Below are positions 26,512 through 35,692 of a stretch of DNA of 64,000 nt, piece after piece. Under the pieces are notes generated by a model. It did no database searches. It was not told the DNA's origin and was given only the letters and a program-made list of their open reading frames with translations. Each line of letters opens with the position of its first letter. Position 1 is the stretch's first letter. This stretch comes from Verrucosispora sp. WMMD573 (GTDB taxonomy: Bacteria; Actinomycetota; Actinomycetes; Mycobacteriales; Micromonosporaceae), in assembly GCF_027497175.1 (NCBI RefSeq), contig NZ_CP114901.1, forward strand, positions 5,456,001-5,520,000. Direction: 5' to 3'. A program made the translations under genes and the position numbers.

Positions 26512-27798
26512 TCAGGCGGCGGATCGCCGACCGAAAAGCCCACGCATGAGCACCGGCTTGGCCAGTTCCTGGAAGTCGAGGTCGGGGTCGAGTTCCCGTA
26601 CCGTCCCCTCGATCACCAGCAGCGAGAGCAGCGGAAAGATGAGCTCCGGCGCGGCGTGCACGCCGTAGCGGCGTTGCAGGTCGAACATCTCGGCGGCGAA
26701 GGCGATCAGGCTGAACTCCCGCGCCGGCAACCCGTGGCTGCGCTCCACCAGATCGGCCATCCGGGCCAGGAAGGTCGACACGTCCGCGTCCGGTCGCAGC
26801 CCGGTGCCGCTGCGCACCACGATCTCGGCGCAGTACCGGCCACGTCCGATCGACATGTTCATGAAGAACTCGGCGAAGAGCCGACGCAGTTCCTCGGTGA
26901 GCTGCACGCTGAACCCGGCGTCCAGGACGACCACCTGGGCACCGCGGGTGAAGTAGAGATTGCCCGGGTGCATGTCGCAGTGGACGAAACCGTCCACGAA
27001 GAGCATGTGGTAGATCGCGGTCATCGCGGAGGCGGCGAACCGTTTACGCACGGCCGCCGACATCGACCACGCCACGTCCACGTCGAGGTCGGGAACGAAC
27101 TCCATGACCAGGCAGCGCGGCCGGCAGACGTCCTCGCGCACACCGGGCACCCGCACCCGGGGCACCACAGCCAGGTTCGCCTTCAGCCGACGCAGGTTCT
27201 CCGCCTCGCGGGCGAAGTCGAGTTGGCCGAACACGGCGCCGCACATGTTCTCGACCACCTGCTCGACCGGCACACCACGCAGCTTCGGCAGCCGTGCCAT
27301 CACCCGGGCACCACACCGCATCAGGGCGAGGTCGAGCACCATCGTCGTGGCGATGCCGGGCCGGCGCAGCTTGAGCGCCACCTGGGCACCGTCGGGCAGC
27401 CGGCCACGGTAGACGCAGGCGACGCTGCCGCTGGCCACCGGCACCGGGTCGATCTCGGCGAACTCCGTCGGGGCCTCGCTGCCGTACGCCTCCAGCAACG
27501 CCCGGCTGGTCTGCTCGGGAGTCATCGGGTCCACCCGGTCCTGTAGCACCGACAACGCGTCGCAGAGCGCGGCCGGCAGCACGTCACGCCGGGTGCCGAG
27601 TACCTGCCCGGCCTTGACGAAGGTAGGGCCCAGCCGCATCAGCAGGGTGGTGAGGTGACGGTACAGCAGCCGACGGGCCGCCTCCCGGTCCCGCCGCGCC
27701 GCCTTTACCAGTGCCTGCGGCAGCACCGGCAGCAGGTGGACGGCGGCGACCGCACCGATCCGGGTCGAGCGGGCGAGCAGCGCACGCGTGGTCGCCAT
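26512..27798 (-). CDS. ABC1/UbiB/AarF-family atypical kinase
   Basis: Started at ATG 27798, with AAGGGG eight bases before it; the GTG at 27807 overlaps the ribosome-binding site. 428 residues. It has GPTFVKAGQVLGTRRDVLP (the KxGQ motif), an Ala-rich ATP-loop replacement in DPVPVASGSVACVYRGRL, catalytic-loop DGFVHCDMHPGNLYF and VLDAGFSVQL for the metal-binding Asp. These are hallmarks of UbiB/COQ8-type ATPases, which help lipid or quinone modification. The natural partner here is unknown. It starts five bases after the beta-propeller-like gene and is the third gene of a coupled set with a PRMT-like methyltransferase. Confidence 0.85.
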   Translation of the reverse strand: MATTRALLARSTRIGAVAAVHLLPVLPQALVKAARRDREAARRLLYRHLTTLLMRLGPTFVKAGQVLGTRRDVLPAALCDALSVLQDRVDPMTPEQTSRALLEAYGSEAPTEFAEIDPVPVASGSVACVYRGRLPDGAQVALKLRRPGIATTMVLDLALMRCGARVMARLPKLRGVPVEQVVENMCGAVFGQLDFAREAENLRRLKANLAVVPRVRVPGVREDVCRPRCLVMEFVPDLDVDVAWSMSAAVRKRFAASAMTAIYHMLFVDGFVHCDMHPGNLYFTRGAQVVVLDAGFSVQLTEELRRLFAEFFMNMSIGRGRYCAEIVVRSGTGLRPDADVSTFLARMADLVERSHGLPAREFSLIAFAAEMFDLQRRYGVHAAPELIFPLLSLLVIEGTVRELDPDLDFQELAKPVLMRGLFGRRSAA

Positions 27799-27803
27799 TG
27801 ACG

Positions 27804-28445
27804 TCACCCCTTCGTGATGCCCGGCACCTCGATCGCCCGCAGTTGCAGGGTGGTGAAGTCGCAGTACCAGATCCGACGGCCGTCCCAGGTGATGCCGGTC
27901 GGGTTGCCCGCGACCGAGTAGGCGGCCACCTCCCGGCGCGCCGCGACGTCGTAGAGGTTGATGGTGGCCGCCTTGTGGTCGGCGTAGACGAGGTAGCTGT
28001 CGGAGACGGTCAGACCGGCGATCGGCTGTCGCACGGGGAAGGTGTCGATCAGTCCGAAGCCGTCCGGGTCACGCAGGTCGACCTGGCGCAGATCCTCGTA
28101 GCCCAGCCAGAGCCCGTGCCGGGTCGCTTCGAGCCCGCACAGCACGTTGCCGGGGCGTGGGTTGCCGAACTCGCCCAGCAGCTCACCCTCCTCGGGGTCT
28201 ACCAGCCGCAGCACGCGATCGTCACCGGCTACCTGCAGCAGCCGCCCGCCGATCGTGGTCAGGTCGGTACGCACGCCGGGGCAGTCGAGCCGGCGAACGA
28301 CCTTGCCGCTGATCGGATCGAGGGCTGCGATCTTGCTGGAGACGGCCTCGGAGAACCAGAGGCACTCCGCAGACCAGGTCAGTCCGCAGAGCTTGAGCGC
28401 CCCACGAACGGGAATGTCGCGGACGGTACCAACCGCGAAGGGCAT
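27804..28445 (-). CDS. Small beta-propeller-like protein B
   Basis: A protein of 213 residues from ATG 28445, preceded by a near-perfect AGGAGG ribosome-binding site inside the end of the upstream gene. Repeat units CGLTWSAECLWFSEAVS, CGLEATRHGLWLGYEDL and PTGITWDGRRIWYCDF mark the same propeller-like fold as the protein at 21367-22020. The N-terminal 24 residues of both align gap-free. Trp and Cys at matching blade positions are conserved between the copies, which hints at a shared binding face. No signal peptide. Having one copy in each of two adjacent operons suggests a common partner or ligand; function unknown. Confidence 0.7.
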   Translation of the reverse strand: MPFAVGTVRDIPVRGALKLCGLTWSAECLWFSEAVSSKIAALDPISGKVVRRLDCPGVRTDLTTIGGRLLQVAGDDRVLRLVDPEEGELLGEFGNPRPGNVLCGLEATRHGLWLGYEDLRQVDLRDPDGFGLIDTFPVRQPIAGLTVSDSYLVYADHKAATINLYDVAARREVAAYSVAGNPTGITWDGRRIWYCDFTTLQLRAIEVPGITKG

Positions 28446-29341
28446 CAGGACCTCCTCTGCCGGGACAGGCCACACTCCAGGCGCCACTCGGTCACGGCGC
28501 GGACGTCGCGCCGGGCCGGGCGGCGCAGGGCGACGGAGAGTTCATCACCCTCGGCGACGTCGGTGTGCCGCAGCGGCCACACCCAGACCGCCCAGTTGCA
28601 GCCGGGGTACGACGGAAAGTTCGACAGCGTGACGTCGTCGGTGAAGTCGGCGGTGAAGTAGCCGAGCACGGCGTGCAGCCGCCCCGCCGCGGTGGCCGGC
28701 AGCCGCTGCCGCAGCCGCTGCCGGGTCGGTGATCGGCCGTCGAGCGGCTGGTCGAGCACTACCGTCGGCGCGGTCAACAACCTCGGCGGGCGCTGGAAAA
28801 AGTACAACTGGGATGCGGGGGCGACGAGTTCCCGCACCGGATCGAGGCGGTAGCCGAAGAAGTCGCTGTCCCAGAGTCCCCAACCCTCGTCGCCGAACTC
28901 CGCCGCGGCCAGCCAGGTCCGCAGCCGCCGGGGCACCACCCGACCGTCGGGGCGCAGGTGTCGGCGAGCGATCACGTGCAGCACCTCGGCCATCTCCTCC
29001 TCGGGGCCGAGGTTGCCCATCATCTCGGAGACCAGCACGTCCGCCTTGCCGGGCAGCCGGACCGTGCGGGCGTCGCCGATGACCAGGGTGAGCCGTCCCT
29101 TGAGGTCGTTTTCCTCGATGATGCGGGCGGCCGCCGCCGCGGTGGCCGGATCGGCCTCGATGGCGTACACATGCTCGGCGCCGTGCCGCAGGGCCAGCAG
29201 AGAGAGCGCGAGCAGTCCCGCGCCGACATCCACCACCACGTCGCCGGGGGTAACGGCCTCCTCCAGCGCCCGGTCGTACGCACGCAGCCGCGGCATGTCG
29301 CCGAGCATCATCTGGTGCATGAGCAGTAGCCGCTGGTCCAC
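28445..29341 (-). CDS. PRMT-like class I SAM methyltransferase
   Basis: A protein of 298 residues from GTG 29341, preceded by AGGGGGC. The SAM-binding motif is DVVVDVGAGLLALSLLALRH, the acidic loop is YAIEADP, and VLVSEMMGNLGPEEEM matches the double-Glu loop of protein arginine methyltransferases. The C-terminal half is rich in aromatic residues and beta-strand-like, as in the PRMT barrel. It may methylate a protein or a small guanidine or amine; the sequence does not decide. Its stop shares a base with the start of beta-propeller-like gene B (TGATG), so the two are coupled. It heads the operon that continues into the ABC1 kinase. Confidence 0.78.
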   Translation of the reverse strand: MDQRLLLMHQMMLGDMPRLRAYDRALEEAVTPGDVVVDVGAGLLALSLLALRHGAEHVYAIEADPATAAAAARIIEENDLKGRLTLVIGDARTVRLPGKADVLVSEMMGNLGPEEEMAEVLHVIARRHLRPDGRVVPRRLRTWLAAAEFGDEGWGLWDSDFFGYRLDPVRELVAPASQLYFFQRPPRLLTAPTVVLDQPLDGRSPTRQRLRQRLPATAAGRLHAVLGYFTADFTDDVTLSNFPSYPGCNWAVWVWPLRHTDVAEGDELSVALRRPARRDVRAVTEWRLECGLSRQRRS

Positions 29342-29418
29342 GCGGTGCCCCCTGAGCGAGCGTCCCTCCCGACCGCCGCGGCGGTCGGGAGGGACATCGT
29401 AGCGGTGCGTTGCTATTG

Positions 29419-29434
29419 GTTTTACTAGTAGAAC
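29419..29434. promoter_or_regulatory. 16-bp near-perfect palindrome
   Basis: GTTTTACTAGTAGAAC is palindromic except for one mismatched pair. It lies about 80 bases upstream of the PRMT-like gene and 35 bases past the stop of the next upstream gene, so it is a candidate operator for the methyltransferase/propeller/kinase operon. Confidence 0.45.
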
Positions 29435-29468
29435 GTCTTACCGCAGACCCGTCAAGCGGACCCGTCGG

Positions 29469-30671
29469 TCAGGCGTTCACCGCGGCGTGCTCGCCGACCA
29501 GCGCGTCCCGCATCACCAGGTTGACGCCGGTGAGCCGGGCCTTCGGCCGCTCGTCCGCGGTCACCAGGGCGGTGTCCGAGCCGTCCAGCTTGAGCTCGGT
29601 GCCCGTGGCCTCCATGCCGCGCATCTTGCCGTTGACGTGCACGGAGTTGGCGGCGTACAGGGTCTCGTGCGGGGTGACCAGCTCGAACTCGGCGTCGATG
29701 TGCAGATCGCCGGGGAACTTGAGCCGGCTGAGGCTGTCCTCGCTGCCCTCGCCCAGGGTGCCGCCGGAGACCCGCGGCCAGCTCGCCCGCAGCATGACCC
29801 GGCCACCCAGCTCCGGGCTGTGCCCGACAACCGCGACCCGGGCCAGCTGAGCGAGCACGCCCGCACCCTCGTCGTGCTTCTCCGGGCCGAAGAGCAGCAC
29901 CTCGGCACCGGCGGCCTTGCGGTAGTCCCCGGCCAGGTCGACCCGTACCGTCCTGCCGTTGACCTCGACCTCGATCTGCCCCTCCAACGAGGTCTGCATG
30001 ATCATGGACGGGTCGACAAGCATCGACATGCACGGGCCGGCGCTGGGCGCGAAGAACAGGTTCGGCGTGATCCCGACCGGCTGGTTCTCGTCGTTGGCCG
30101 GGTACCAGGCCTCCGGCAGCGTGGTGCCCTTGACGACGTTCGGCGCGGCCATCACGTCGAAGGGACCGTCACCGCGCGGCTTGCCCAGGTAGGGGCCGGT
30201 CAGCGGCTTCTTGAACGGCGGGACGCTGTCGACCACGCCGTAGATGTCGATGACGTTGCGGTGGGCGAGCCGCAGCGTGCTCGACTCCAGGATGCCGAAG
30301 CGGCGGATGTAGAACTCGGCCGGGAAGTTCTTGCCCGGCACGATCTGCCGCACGTGCCCGCTGTTGGGCAGGAACGGGTTGGACAGGACCTGGATGCGGT
30401 CGTCCAACTCGTAGCTGAAGCCCTTGATGCCCACCTCGGGAGCGCTGATCAGCTCGGTGCCGAACTGCGCGTAGCCGTTCTCGTCGACCTTGTGCTCGAA
30501 GCCCGGCATGGGCCACTTGTTGAGCTGCACGAAGCCCGACAGGTTGATCGTCTCGCGGCGGCCCGAGTAGTAGTCCTCGCCGAAGACCACGGTGGCCGCG
30601 GCGAGGATGTGCGGACGGATGGGCTTGGGTTCGAGGTTCAGGGACTCGTAGGTCTCTCCGGTGGAACTCAA
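29469..30671 (-). CDS. Unrecognised 400-residue protein
   Basis: Read from TTG 30671, because GGAGGTG lies seven bases before it; an upstream TTG or GTG would overlap this site. The sequence is soluble, with no signal peptide or membrane segment, and is rich in beta-type stretches: NLSGFVQLNKWPMPGFEHKV, FYIRRFGILESSTLRLAH, IDIYGVVDSVPPFKKPL and a later LEGQIEVEVNGRTVRVDLAG. The second half may repeat the first as another beta domain, but I cannot prove it. I do not recognise the family. It is monocistronic, with a good sigma70-like promoter at 30760-30789 and a terminator between it and the SARP gene, so it is probably well expressed on its own. Confidence 0.7.
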   Translation of the reverse strand: MSSTGETYESLNLEPKPIRPHILAAATVVFGEDYYSGRRETINLSGFVQLNKWPMPGFEHKVDENGYAQFGTELISAPEVGIKGFSYELDDRIQVLSNPFLPNSGHVRQIVPGKNFPAEFYIRRFGILESSTLRLAHRNVIDIYGVVDSVPPFKKPLTGPYLGKPRGDGPFDVMAAPNVVKGTTLPEAWYPANDENQPVGITPNLFFAPSAGPCMSMLVDPSMIMQTSLEGQIEVEVNGRTVRVDLAGDYRKAAGAEVLLFGPEKHDEGAGVLAQLARVAVVGHSPELGGRVMLRASWPRVSGGTLGEGSEDSLSRLKFPGDLHIDAEFELVTPHETLYAANSVHVNGKMRGMEATGTELKLDGSDTALVTADERPKARLTGVNLVMRDALVGEHAAVNA

Positions 30672-30759
30672 CCCAGACACCTCCAATGTCTGTCGGCAGG
30701 GGTCAGCGGCGGTCTGGGGGCCGCTGGTGGACCGGACCTGACCGGTCTCGCCGAACTTA

Positions 30760-30789
30760 AAGCTATGTGTTTTTAAAGCATTCTGTCAA
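30760..30789 (-). promoter_or_regulatory. Sigma70-like promoter with TTAAAGC direct repeats
   Basis: On the minus strand TTGACA (30789-30784) is followed after 18 bases by TAGCTT (30765-30760). This is a strong match to a housekeeping promoter for the gene starting at 30671, with a leader of about 80 bases. The plus strand shows TTAAAGC at 30757-30763 and again at 30773-30779, a 16-base period overlapping the -10 region and spacer, possibly an activator site. Confidence 0.6.
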
Positions 30790-30889
30790 TGCCTGAGCCA
30801 TCGTCGGGCATCACCGGAATCCAGGGGCCGACTCGCGCCAGCCGACCGAAGCCGACCGGGATGACCGCAGACGGGAGCCGAGACGCGAC

Positions 30890-30915
30890 GGCCCGCTCCC
30901 CGTGGGGAGCGGGCC
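30890..30915 (-). terminator. Intrinsic terminator-like hairpin after SARP gene
   Basis: GGCCCGCTCCCC and GGGGAGCGGGCC are perfect 12-base inverted repeats separated by two bases, folding into an 11-bp stem with a CGTG loop. It starts 17 bases past the SARP stop and separates that gene from the next transcription unit. Confidence 0.7.
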
Positions 30916-30932
30916 GTCACCCTGGCCGCCGG

Positions 30933-32834
30933 TCACTCCAACGCGCCCGCCTTCCCCGCCGCCAGCAGCGGCCGGACGAGCGGCACGGAGACCTCAGGGG
31001 CGGGTCTCGGCGTGGCCTCGGCGATGCTGACCTCGACCGCCATCCGGCGCAGCAGGCCGAGCATCCGGTAACGCCCGCCGGTCTGCCCCACCGGCATCAC
31101 CAGCGACTTGTCCACCAGAGCGGCGAGCACCACCCGCACGTCGATCGGGCCGGACGGATGAGGCTGCCATGACCGCTGGACGGCTGCCAGGTCGAACACC
31201 CCGGGCAACAACGCGATCCGGTGGAAGAGACACCGCTCGATGACGTCGAGCCGCTGGACGCTGCGGTCCAGCATCGCCCGTAGCGACGGGTGCCGCAGCT
31301 CCGAGGAACCGGGTGGACGCAACTCCTCCAGCGGCCCGTTCAGCTTGCGCAGCACGCCGTCCAGGCTCTCGGTGGACAGGCAGGCGGCCGCCATCTCCAG
31401 CGCGAGCGGCAGCCCGTCCAGCCGACGGCAGATCTCCACCGCGACCTCCGCGTCCCGCCGGTCGAGGCGGAACCCGGGTCTGACCTGGGTCGCTCGTTCG
31501 GCCAGCAGGGCGACCGCCGGATTGGACAGCACCGAGGGCCACCCGCCCGGCTGCGGCACCGGCAGCGGGTGCAGGCGCTGGACCCGCTCGTACGGCAACC
31601 CGAGCGACTGGCGTGAACTGGTCAGCACCGCAACGCCGGGGCACGCGACCAGCAGCCGGTCGGCTACCACAGCGCAGGCGTCGACCATGTGTTCGGCGTT
31701 GTCCAGCACCAACAGGGTGGGCCGGCCGCTCAGCAGCTCGACCGGGTCCTCGGCGCCGTCTCCCCCGAGCATCCGGGCCAGCCGGCGTTCCAACTGTCGT
31801 CGGTCGCGGAGATCGAGAGTGTTCACCATCAGGGTCCCGCCGGTGAAGACGCGGGCGGCCTGCTGCGCGGCGCGCAGGGCCACCGCCGACTTGCCGCAGC
31901 CAGGCGCCCCGGCGACTGTCACCGCACGATGCTTAGCCAGGAGCCTCACCAGGTCGGCGACCTCCTCGGCCCGCCAGCGCAGTCGGCCGGCGATCGACAC
32001 GCGGGCAGCCCGCCGTCGCGCGGCGGGAATCACCGGCGCCGGACGGGGCACCGGTGGGCGACCAGGCGGACGAACCAGCACGCGGTGCACCGCTCGCAAC
32101 TCCTCCCCCGGGTCGACGCCGAGTTCGGTGCGGAGTCGCTGATCGACCTCGGCATACCTGTGCAGGGCTACCGTCCGATGCCCGCTGCTGCCGAGCACGG
32201 CCAGGTAGTCGGCCTGGATCGCCTCGTGCAAGGGTTCCAGCCGGGCCAGCCTGGTGGCGGTGTCGAGCACCGCGGCGGAGCGTCCCAGCCGCAGACCCAG
32301 TCCAACGTAGGTGTGGGCGGTCGCCACCCAGGCGGCACTCAGCGCCTCCACCTCGATGTTGTCGTGCAGCAGGGAACGCAGCTCACCGATGTTCGGGCTG
32401 CGCCACAGGTTCAGCGCCTGCCCGAGCAGGTCGAAGGCCCCCTCGCGATCCCCCTCGCCGATCCGCTTCTCGGCCTGGGAGACGTACCTGCGGAACCGGG
32501 CCACGTCCGTCTCGGCGGTCTCCGCGCGTAACGAGTACCCGGATACGGTCGAGGCGATGACGCGCACCCGTCGGCGTGGCGGGTACTCCGGCTCCAGGAC
32601 CTGGCGCAGCCGGGCAACGTAGGTGTGCACCAGCGAGCGGGCGCTGGGCGGAACCACCGCACCCCAGACCGCCTCCTCCACCTCGCCCACCGGGACGCTG
32701 TCGCCGAGGCGTAACGCCAGCAGGGCGAGGACCGCCCGCTGCTTGGCCGGGCCGGGCTCCAGCCGATGTCCGTTCCGCTCGACGTGCAACGGGCCCAGCA
32801 GGTCGACCCGGTAACAGATGCGCGTCTCCGTCAT
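30933..32834 (-). CDS. SARP/AfsR-type pathway regulator with NB-ARC ATPase domain
   Basis: A protein of 633 residues from ATG 32834 with a GGGGGGA ribosome-binding site. Residues 1-95 are the OmpR-like winged helix of SARPs (VDLLGPLHVERNGHRLEPGP, AKQRAVLALLALRLGDSVPV). Residues 100-245 are the BTAD domain. An ATPase domain follows with Walker A GAPGCGKSAVALRA near residue 310 and Walker B RPTLLVLDNAEHM. The protein ends without the TPR array of full-length AfsR. SARPs switch on antibiotic clusters by binding heptamer direct repeats near -35 sites. Its place between the core genes and the sulfur block makes it the likely activator of this cluster; that role is inferred. Confidence 0.87.
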   Translation of the reverse strand: MTETRICYRVDLLGPLHVERNGHRLEPGPAKQRAVLALLALRLGDSVPVGEVEEAVWGAVVPPSARSLVHTYVARLRQVLEPEYPPRRRVRVIASTVSGYSLRAETAETDVARFRRYVSQAEKRIGEGDREGAFDLLGQALNLWRSPNIGELRSLLHDNIEVEALSAAWVATAHTYVGLGLRLGRSAAVLDTATRLARLEPLHEAIQADYLAVLGSSGHRTVALHRYAEVDQRLRTELGVDPGEELRAVHRVLVRPPGRPPVPRPAPVIPAARRRAARVSIAGRLRWRAEEVADLVRLLAKHRAVTVAGAPGCGKSAVALRAAQQAARVFTGGTLMVNTLDLRDRRQLERRLARMLGGDGAEDPVELLSGRPTLLVLDNAEHMVDACAVVADRLLVACPGVAVLTSSRQSLGLPYERVQRLHPLPVPQPGGWPSVLSNPAVALLAERATQVRPGFRLDRRDAEVAVEICRRLDGLPLALEMAAACLSTESLDGVLRKLNGPLEELRPPGSSELRHPSLRAMLDRSVQRLDVIERCLFHRIALLPGVFDLAAVQRSWQPHPSGPIDVRVVLAALVDKSLVMPVGQTGGRYRMLGLLRRMAVEVSIAEATPRPAPEVSVPLVRPLLAAGKAGALE

Positions 32835-33205
32835 CAATCCCCCCAGCCTCAGCGTGAGCCGAGACTGACACATCGGGTTATCGGATCGCCACACTCAGCG
32901 ATCGGCTCCTACGGGCCGGCGCATCAGGCCCGCCACCCCGCCGAGCAGCGTGGCCAGCACCGGGAGCCGCCGACAGCGGCAACTGACCGGTCAATCAGCA
33001 ACCATAGGGTTGTTTTTCATATGGCGAATCTACTTGCGTGGATCAGTGTCGGCGTCCGGACCGGCGGCGTGGAGACCAGCACATGAGGGCCACCAGCAGG
33101 ACCGGCACCCCCGGTCCGAAAGGTCAACTACCCCCGATGGACACGACGCTATATAAAATCATAGTATCTGGATGGCCGGACGACTCAGGTGAGGAGCACG
33201 AGGGC
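32835..33205. other. Divergent SARP/clpC intergenic region with AT-rich promoter islands
   Basis: 371 bases with no gene seen. Two AT-rich islands stand out: one around 33004-33030 (GTTGTTTTTCATATGGCG) and one at 33147-33168 (CGCTATATAAAATCATAG). The second is about 40 bases before the clpC start and has an outer CTAT/ATAG dyad, so it may be the clpC promoter or operator. I found no convincing ClgR or HspR box by eye. Confidence 0.45.
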
Positions 33206-35692
33206 ATGTTCGAGCGGTTCACCGACCGAGCGCGACGGGTTGTCGTCCTGGCCCAGGAAGAGGCCCGGATGCTCAATCACAACTACATCGGTACGGAGCA
33301 CATCCTGTTGGGTCTGATCCATGAGGGTGAGGGCGTTGCGGCGAAGGCTCTGGAGAGTTTGGGGATCTCTCTGGAGGGCGTCCGTCAGCAGGTGGAGGAG
33401 ATCATTGGGCAGGGTCAGCAGGCGCCGAGCGGGCATATTCCGTTCACGCCGCGGGCCAAGAAGGTGTTGGAGTTGTCGCTGCGGGAGGCGTTGCAGCTCG
33501 GCCACAACTACATCGGTACGGAGCACATCCTGTTGGGCCTGATCCGTGAGGGTGAGGGTGTCGCTGCTCAGGTTTTGGTGAAGCTGGGCGCGGATCTGAA
33601 CCGGGTTCGTCAGCAGGTGATTCAGTTGCTTTCCGGTTACCAGGGTAAGGAGCCGGCCGCGGCTGGTGCCGCGCCGGGTGAGGCTGCGCCGTCGACCAGT
33701 TTGGTGTTGGATCAGTTCGGTCGGAACCTGACCCAGGCTGCTCGGGAGGGCAAGCTGGATCCGGTGATCGGGCGGGAGAAGGAGATCGAGCGGGTGATGC
33801 AGGTGCTCTCCCGCCGTACGAAGAACAACCCGGTGTTGATCGGTGAGCCGGGTGTTGGTAAGACGGCTGTGGTGGAGGGTCTGTCTCAGAAGATCATCAA
33901 GGGTGAGGTGCCGGAGACGCTCAAGGACAAGCAGTTGTACACGCTTGACCTGGGTGCGTTGGTGGCTGGCTCTCGGTACCGCGGTGATTTCGAGGAGCGT
34001 TTGAAGAAGGTGCTCAAGGAGATCCGTACCCGTGGTGACATCATCCTGTTCATTGATGAGATCCACACTTTGGTGGGTGCGGGTGCGGCCGAGGGTGCGA
34101 TCGACGCCGCGAGTATCTTGAAGCCGATGTTGGCTCGTGGTGAGCTGCAGACCATTGGCGCGACGACGCTCGATGAGTACCGCAAGCATCTGGAGAAGGA
34201 TGCCGCGTTGGAGCGGCGTTTCCAGCCGATCCAGGTGGGTGAGCCGTCGTTGGCGCACACCATCGAGATTCTCAAGGGTCTGCGGGACCGTTACGAGGCG
34301 CATCACCGTGTCTCGATCACCGACGCTGCTCTGGTCGCGGCCGCGACCCTGGCTGATCGGTACATCTCGGATCGGTTCCTGCCGGACAAGGCGATCGACC
34401 TGATCGATGAGGCGGGCGCCCGGATGCGGATCCGTCGGATGACCGCGCCGCCGGATCTGCGGGACTTCGATGAGCGGATCGCGCAGGTGCGTCGGGACAA
34501 GGAGTCCGCGATCGACGCGCAGGACTTCGAGCGGGCGGCGCAGTTGCGCGACACCGAGAAGCAGTTGTTGGGTCAGAAGGCGCAGCGGGAGAAGGAGTGG
34601 AAGGCCGGGGACCTCGACGTCGTCAGTGAGGTCGATGACGAGCAGATCGCCGAGGTGCTCGGCAACTGGACGGGTATCCCGGTCTACAAGCTGACCGAGG
34701 AGGAGACCTCGCGTCTGCTGCGTATGGAGGACGAGCTCCACAAGCGCGTCATCGGTCAGGAGGACGCGGTCAAGGCCGTGTCGAAGGCGATCCGGCGTAC
34801 CCGGGCCGGGTTGAAGGACCCGAAGCGGCCGTCGGGGTCGTTCATCTTCGCCGGCCCGTCCGGCGTGGGTAAGACCGAGCTGTCCAAGGCCCTCGCCGAG
34901 TTCCTGTTCGGGTCCGAGGACGCCCTCATCCAGCTGGACATGTCCGAGTTCCACGACCGGTACACGGTGTCCCGGCTCGTCGGCGCCCCGCCCGGCTACG
35001 TCGGCTACGACGAGGGTGGGCAGCTGACCGAGAAGGTACGTCGTCGGCCGTTCAGCGTGGTCCTGTTCGACGAGATCGAGAAGGCCCACCCGGACGTGTT
35101 CAACACGCTGCTGCAGATCCTGGAAGACGGTCGACTCACCGACGGTCAGGGCCGCATCGTGGACTTCAAGAACACGGTCATCATCCTGACCACCAACCTG
35201 GGCACCCGCGACGTCGCCAAAGCGGTGTCGCTGGGCTTCCAGGCCTCGGAGGACTCGGAGTCCAACTACGACCGCATGAAGCAGAAGGTCAACGACGAAC
35301 TCAAGCAGCACTTCCGACCCGAGTTCCTCAACCGCATCGACGACACCATCGTCTTCCACCAGCTGCGTCAAGCCGAGATCCTGTCGATCGTCGACATCAT
35401 GATCTCCCGCATCGAAACCCAACTACGCAACAAGGACATGGGCCTGGAACTGACCGACAACGCGAAGAAGTACCTCGCCGCGAAGGGCTTCGACCCAGTA
35501 CTAGGAGCACGTCCACTACGCCGCACCATCCAGCGCGACATCGAGGACAACCTGTCCGAACGGATCCTGTTCAACGAACTCACCCCCGGCCAGATCGTGG
35601 TCGTGGACTGCGAAGGCGACCCCAACGACATCGACAAATCCAAGCTCGTCTTTCCCGGCGGGGACAAGCCGGTACCGACAGGTCAACCGTAG
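33206..35692 (+). CDS. clpC: ClpC AAA+ unfoldase of the Clp protease
   Basis: Started at ATG 33206 ([20 protein letters not shown]), the standard ClpC N-terminus with a ribosome-binding site before it. 828 residues. A double Clp_N repeat ([18 protein letters not shown], repeated) occupies residues 1-145. D1 Walker A is [13 protein letters not shown] near residue 214. A UVR-like linker is near residue 430, and D2 Walker A is [17 protein letters not shown] near 550. It unfolds substrates and feeds them to ClpP. No clpP is nearby. It may be a cluster-linked second copy for resistance or regulation, or the housekeeping gene. Codon choice changes along the gene: the first half uses many T-ending codons, the middle is G/C-ending, and the 3' end has runs of A-ending codons. 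It overlaps the convergent adenosine-deaminase-like gene by ten bases. Confidence 0.93.
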   Translation: MFERFTDRARRVVVLAQEEARMLNHNYIGTEHILLGLIHEGEGVAAKALESLGISLEGVRQQVEEIIGQGQQAPSGHIPFTPRAKKVLELSLREALQLGHNYIGTEHILLGLIREGEGVAAQVLVKLGADLNRVRQQVIQLLSGYQGKEPAAAGAAPGEAAPSTSLVLDQFGRNLTQAAREGKLDPVIGREKEIERVMQVLSRRTKNNPVLIGEPGVGKTAVVEGLSQKIIKGEVPETLKDKQLYTLDLGALVAGSRYRGDFEERLKKVLKEIRTRGDIILFIDEIHTLVGAGAAEGAIDAASILKPMLARGELQTIGATTLDEYRKHLEKDAALERRFQPIQVGEPSLAHTIEILKGLRDRYEAHHRVSITDAALVAAATLADRYISDRFLPDKAIDLIDEAGARMRIRRMTAPPDLRDFDERIAQVRRDKESAIDAQDFERAAQLRDTEKQLLGQKAQREKEWKAGDLDVVSEVDDEQIAEVLGNWTGIPVYKLTEEETSRLLRMEDELHKRVIGQEDAVKAVSKAIRRTRAGLKDPKRPSGSFIFAGPSGVGKTELSKALAEFLFGSEDALIQLDMSEFHDRYTVSRLVGAPPGYVGYDEGGQLTEKVRRRPFSVVLFDEIEKAHPDVFNTLLQILEDGRLTDGQGRIVDFKNTVIILTTNLGTRDVAKAVSLGFQASEDSESNYDRMKQKVNDELKQHFRPEFLNRIDDTIVFHQLRQAEILSIVDIMISRIETQLRNKDMGLELTDNAKKYLAAKGFDPVLGARPLRRTIQRDIEDNLSERILFNELTPGQIVVVDCEGDPNDIDKSKLVFPGGDKPVPTGQP

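Noticed and set aside
32835..33205. ClgR/HspR operator before clpC
   Set aside because: GGCGAATCTACTTGCG looked suggestive but does not form the expected inverted GTTCGC/GCGAAC pair.
33185..35422. Minus-strand open frame of 745 residues opposite clpC
   Set aside because: Purely antisense of a highly conserved AAA+ gene; composition is unlike a real protein.
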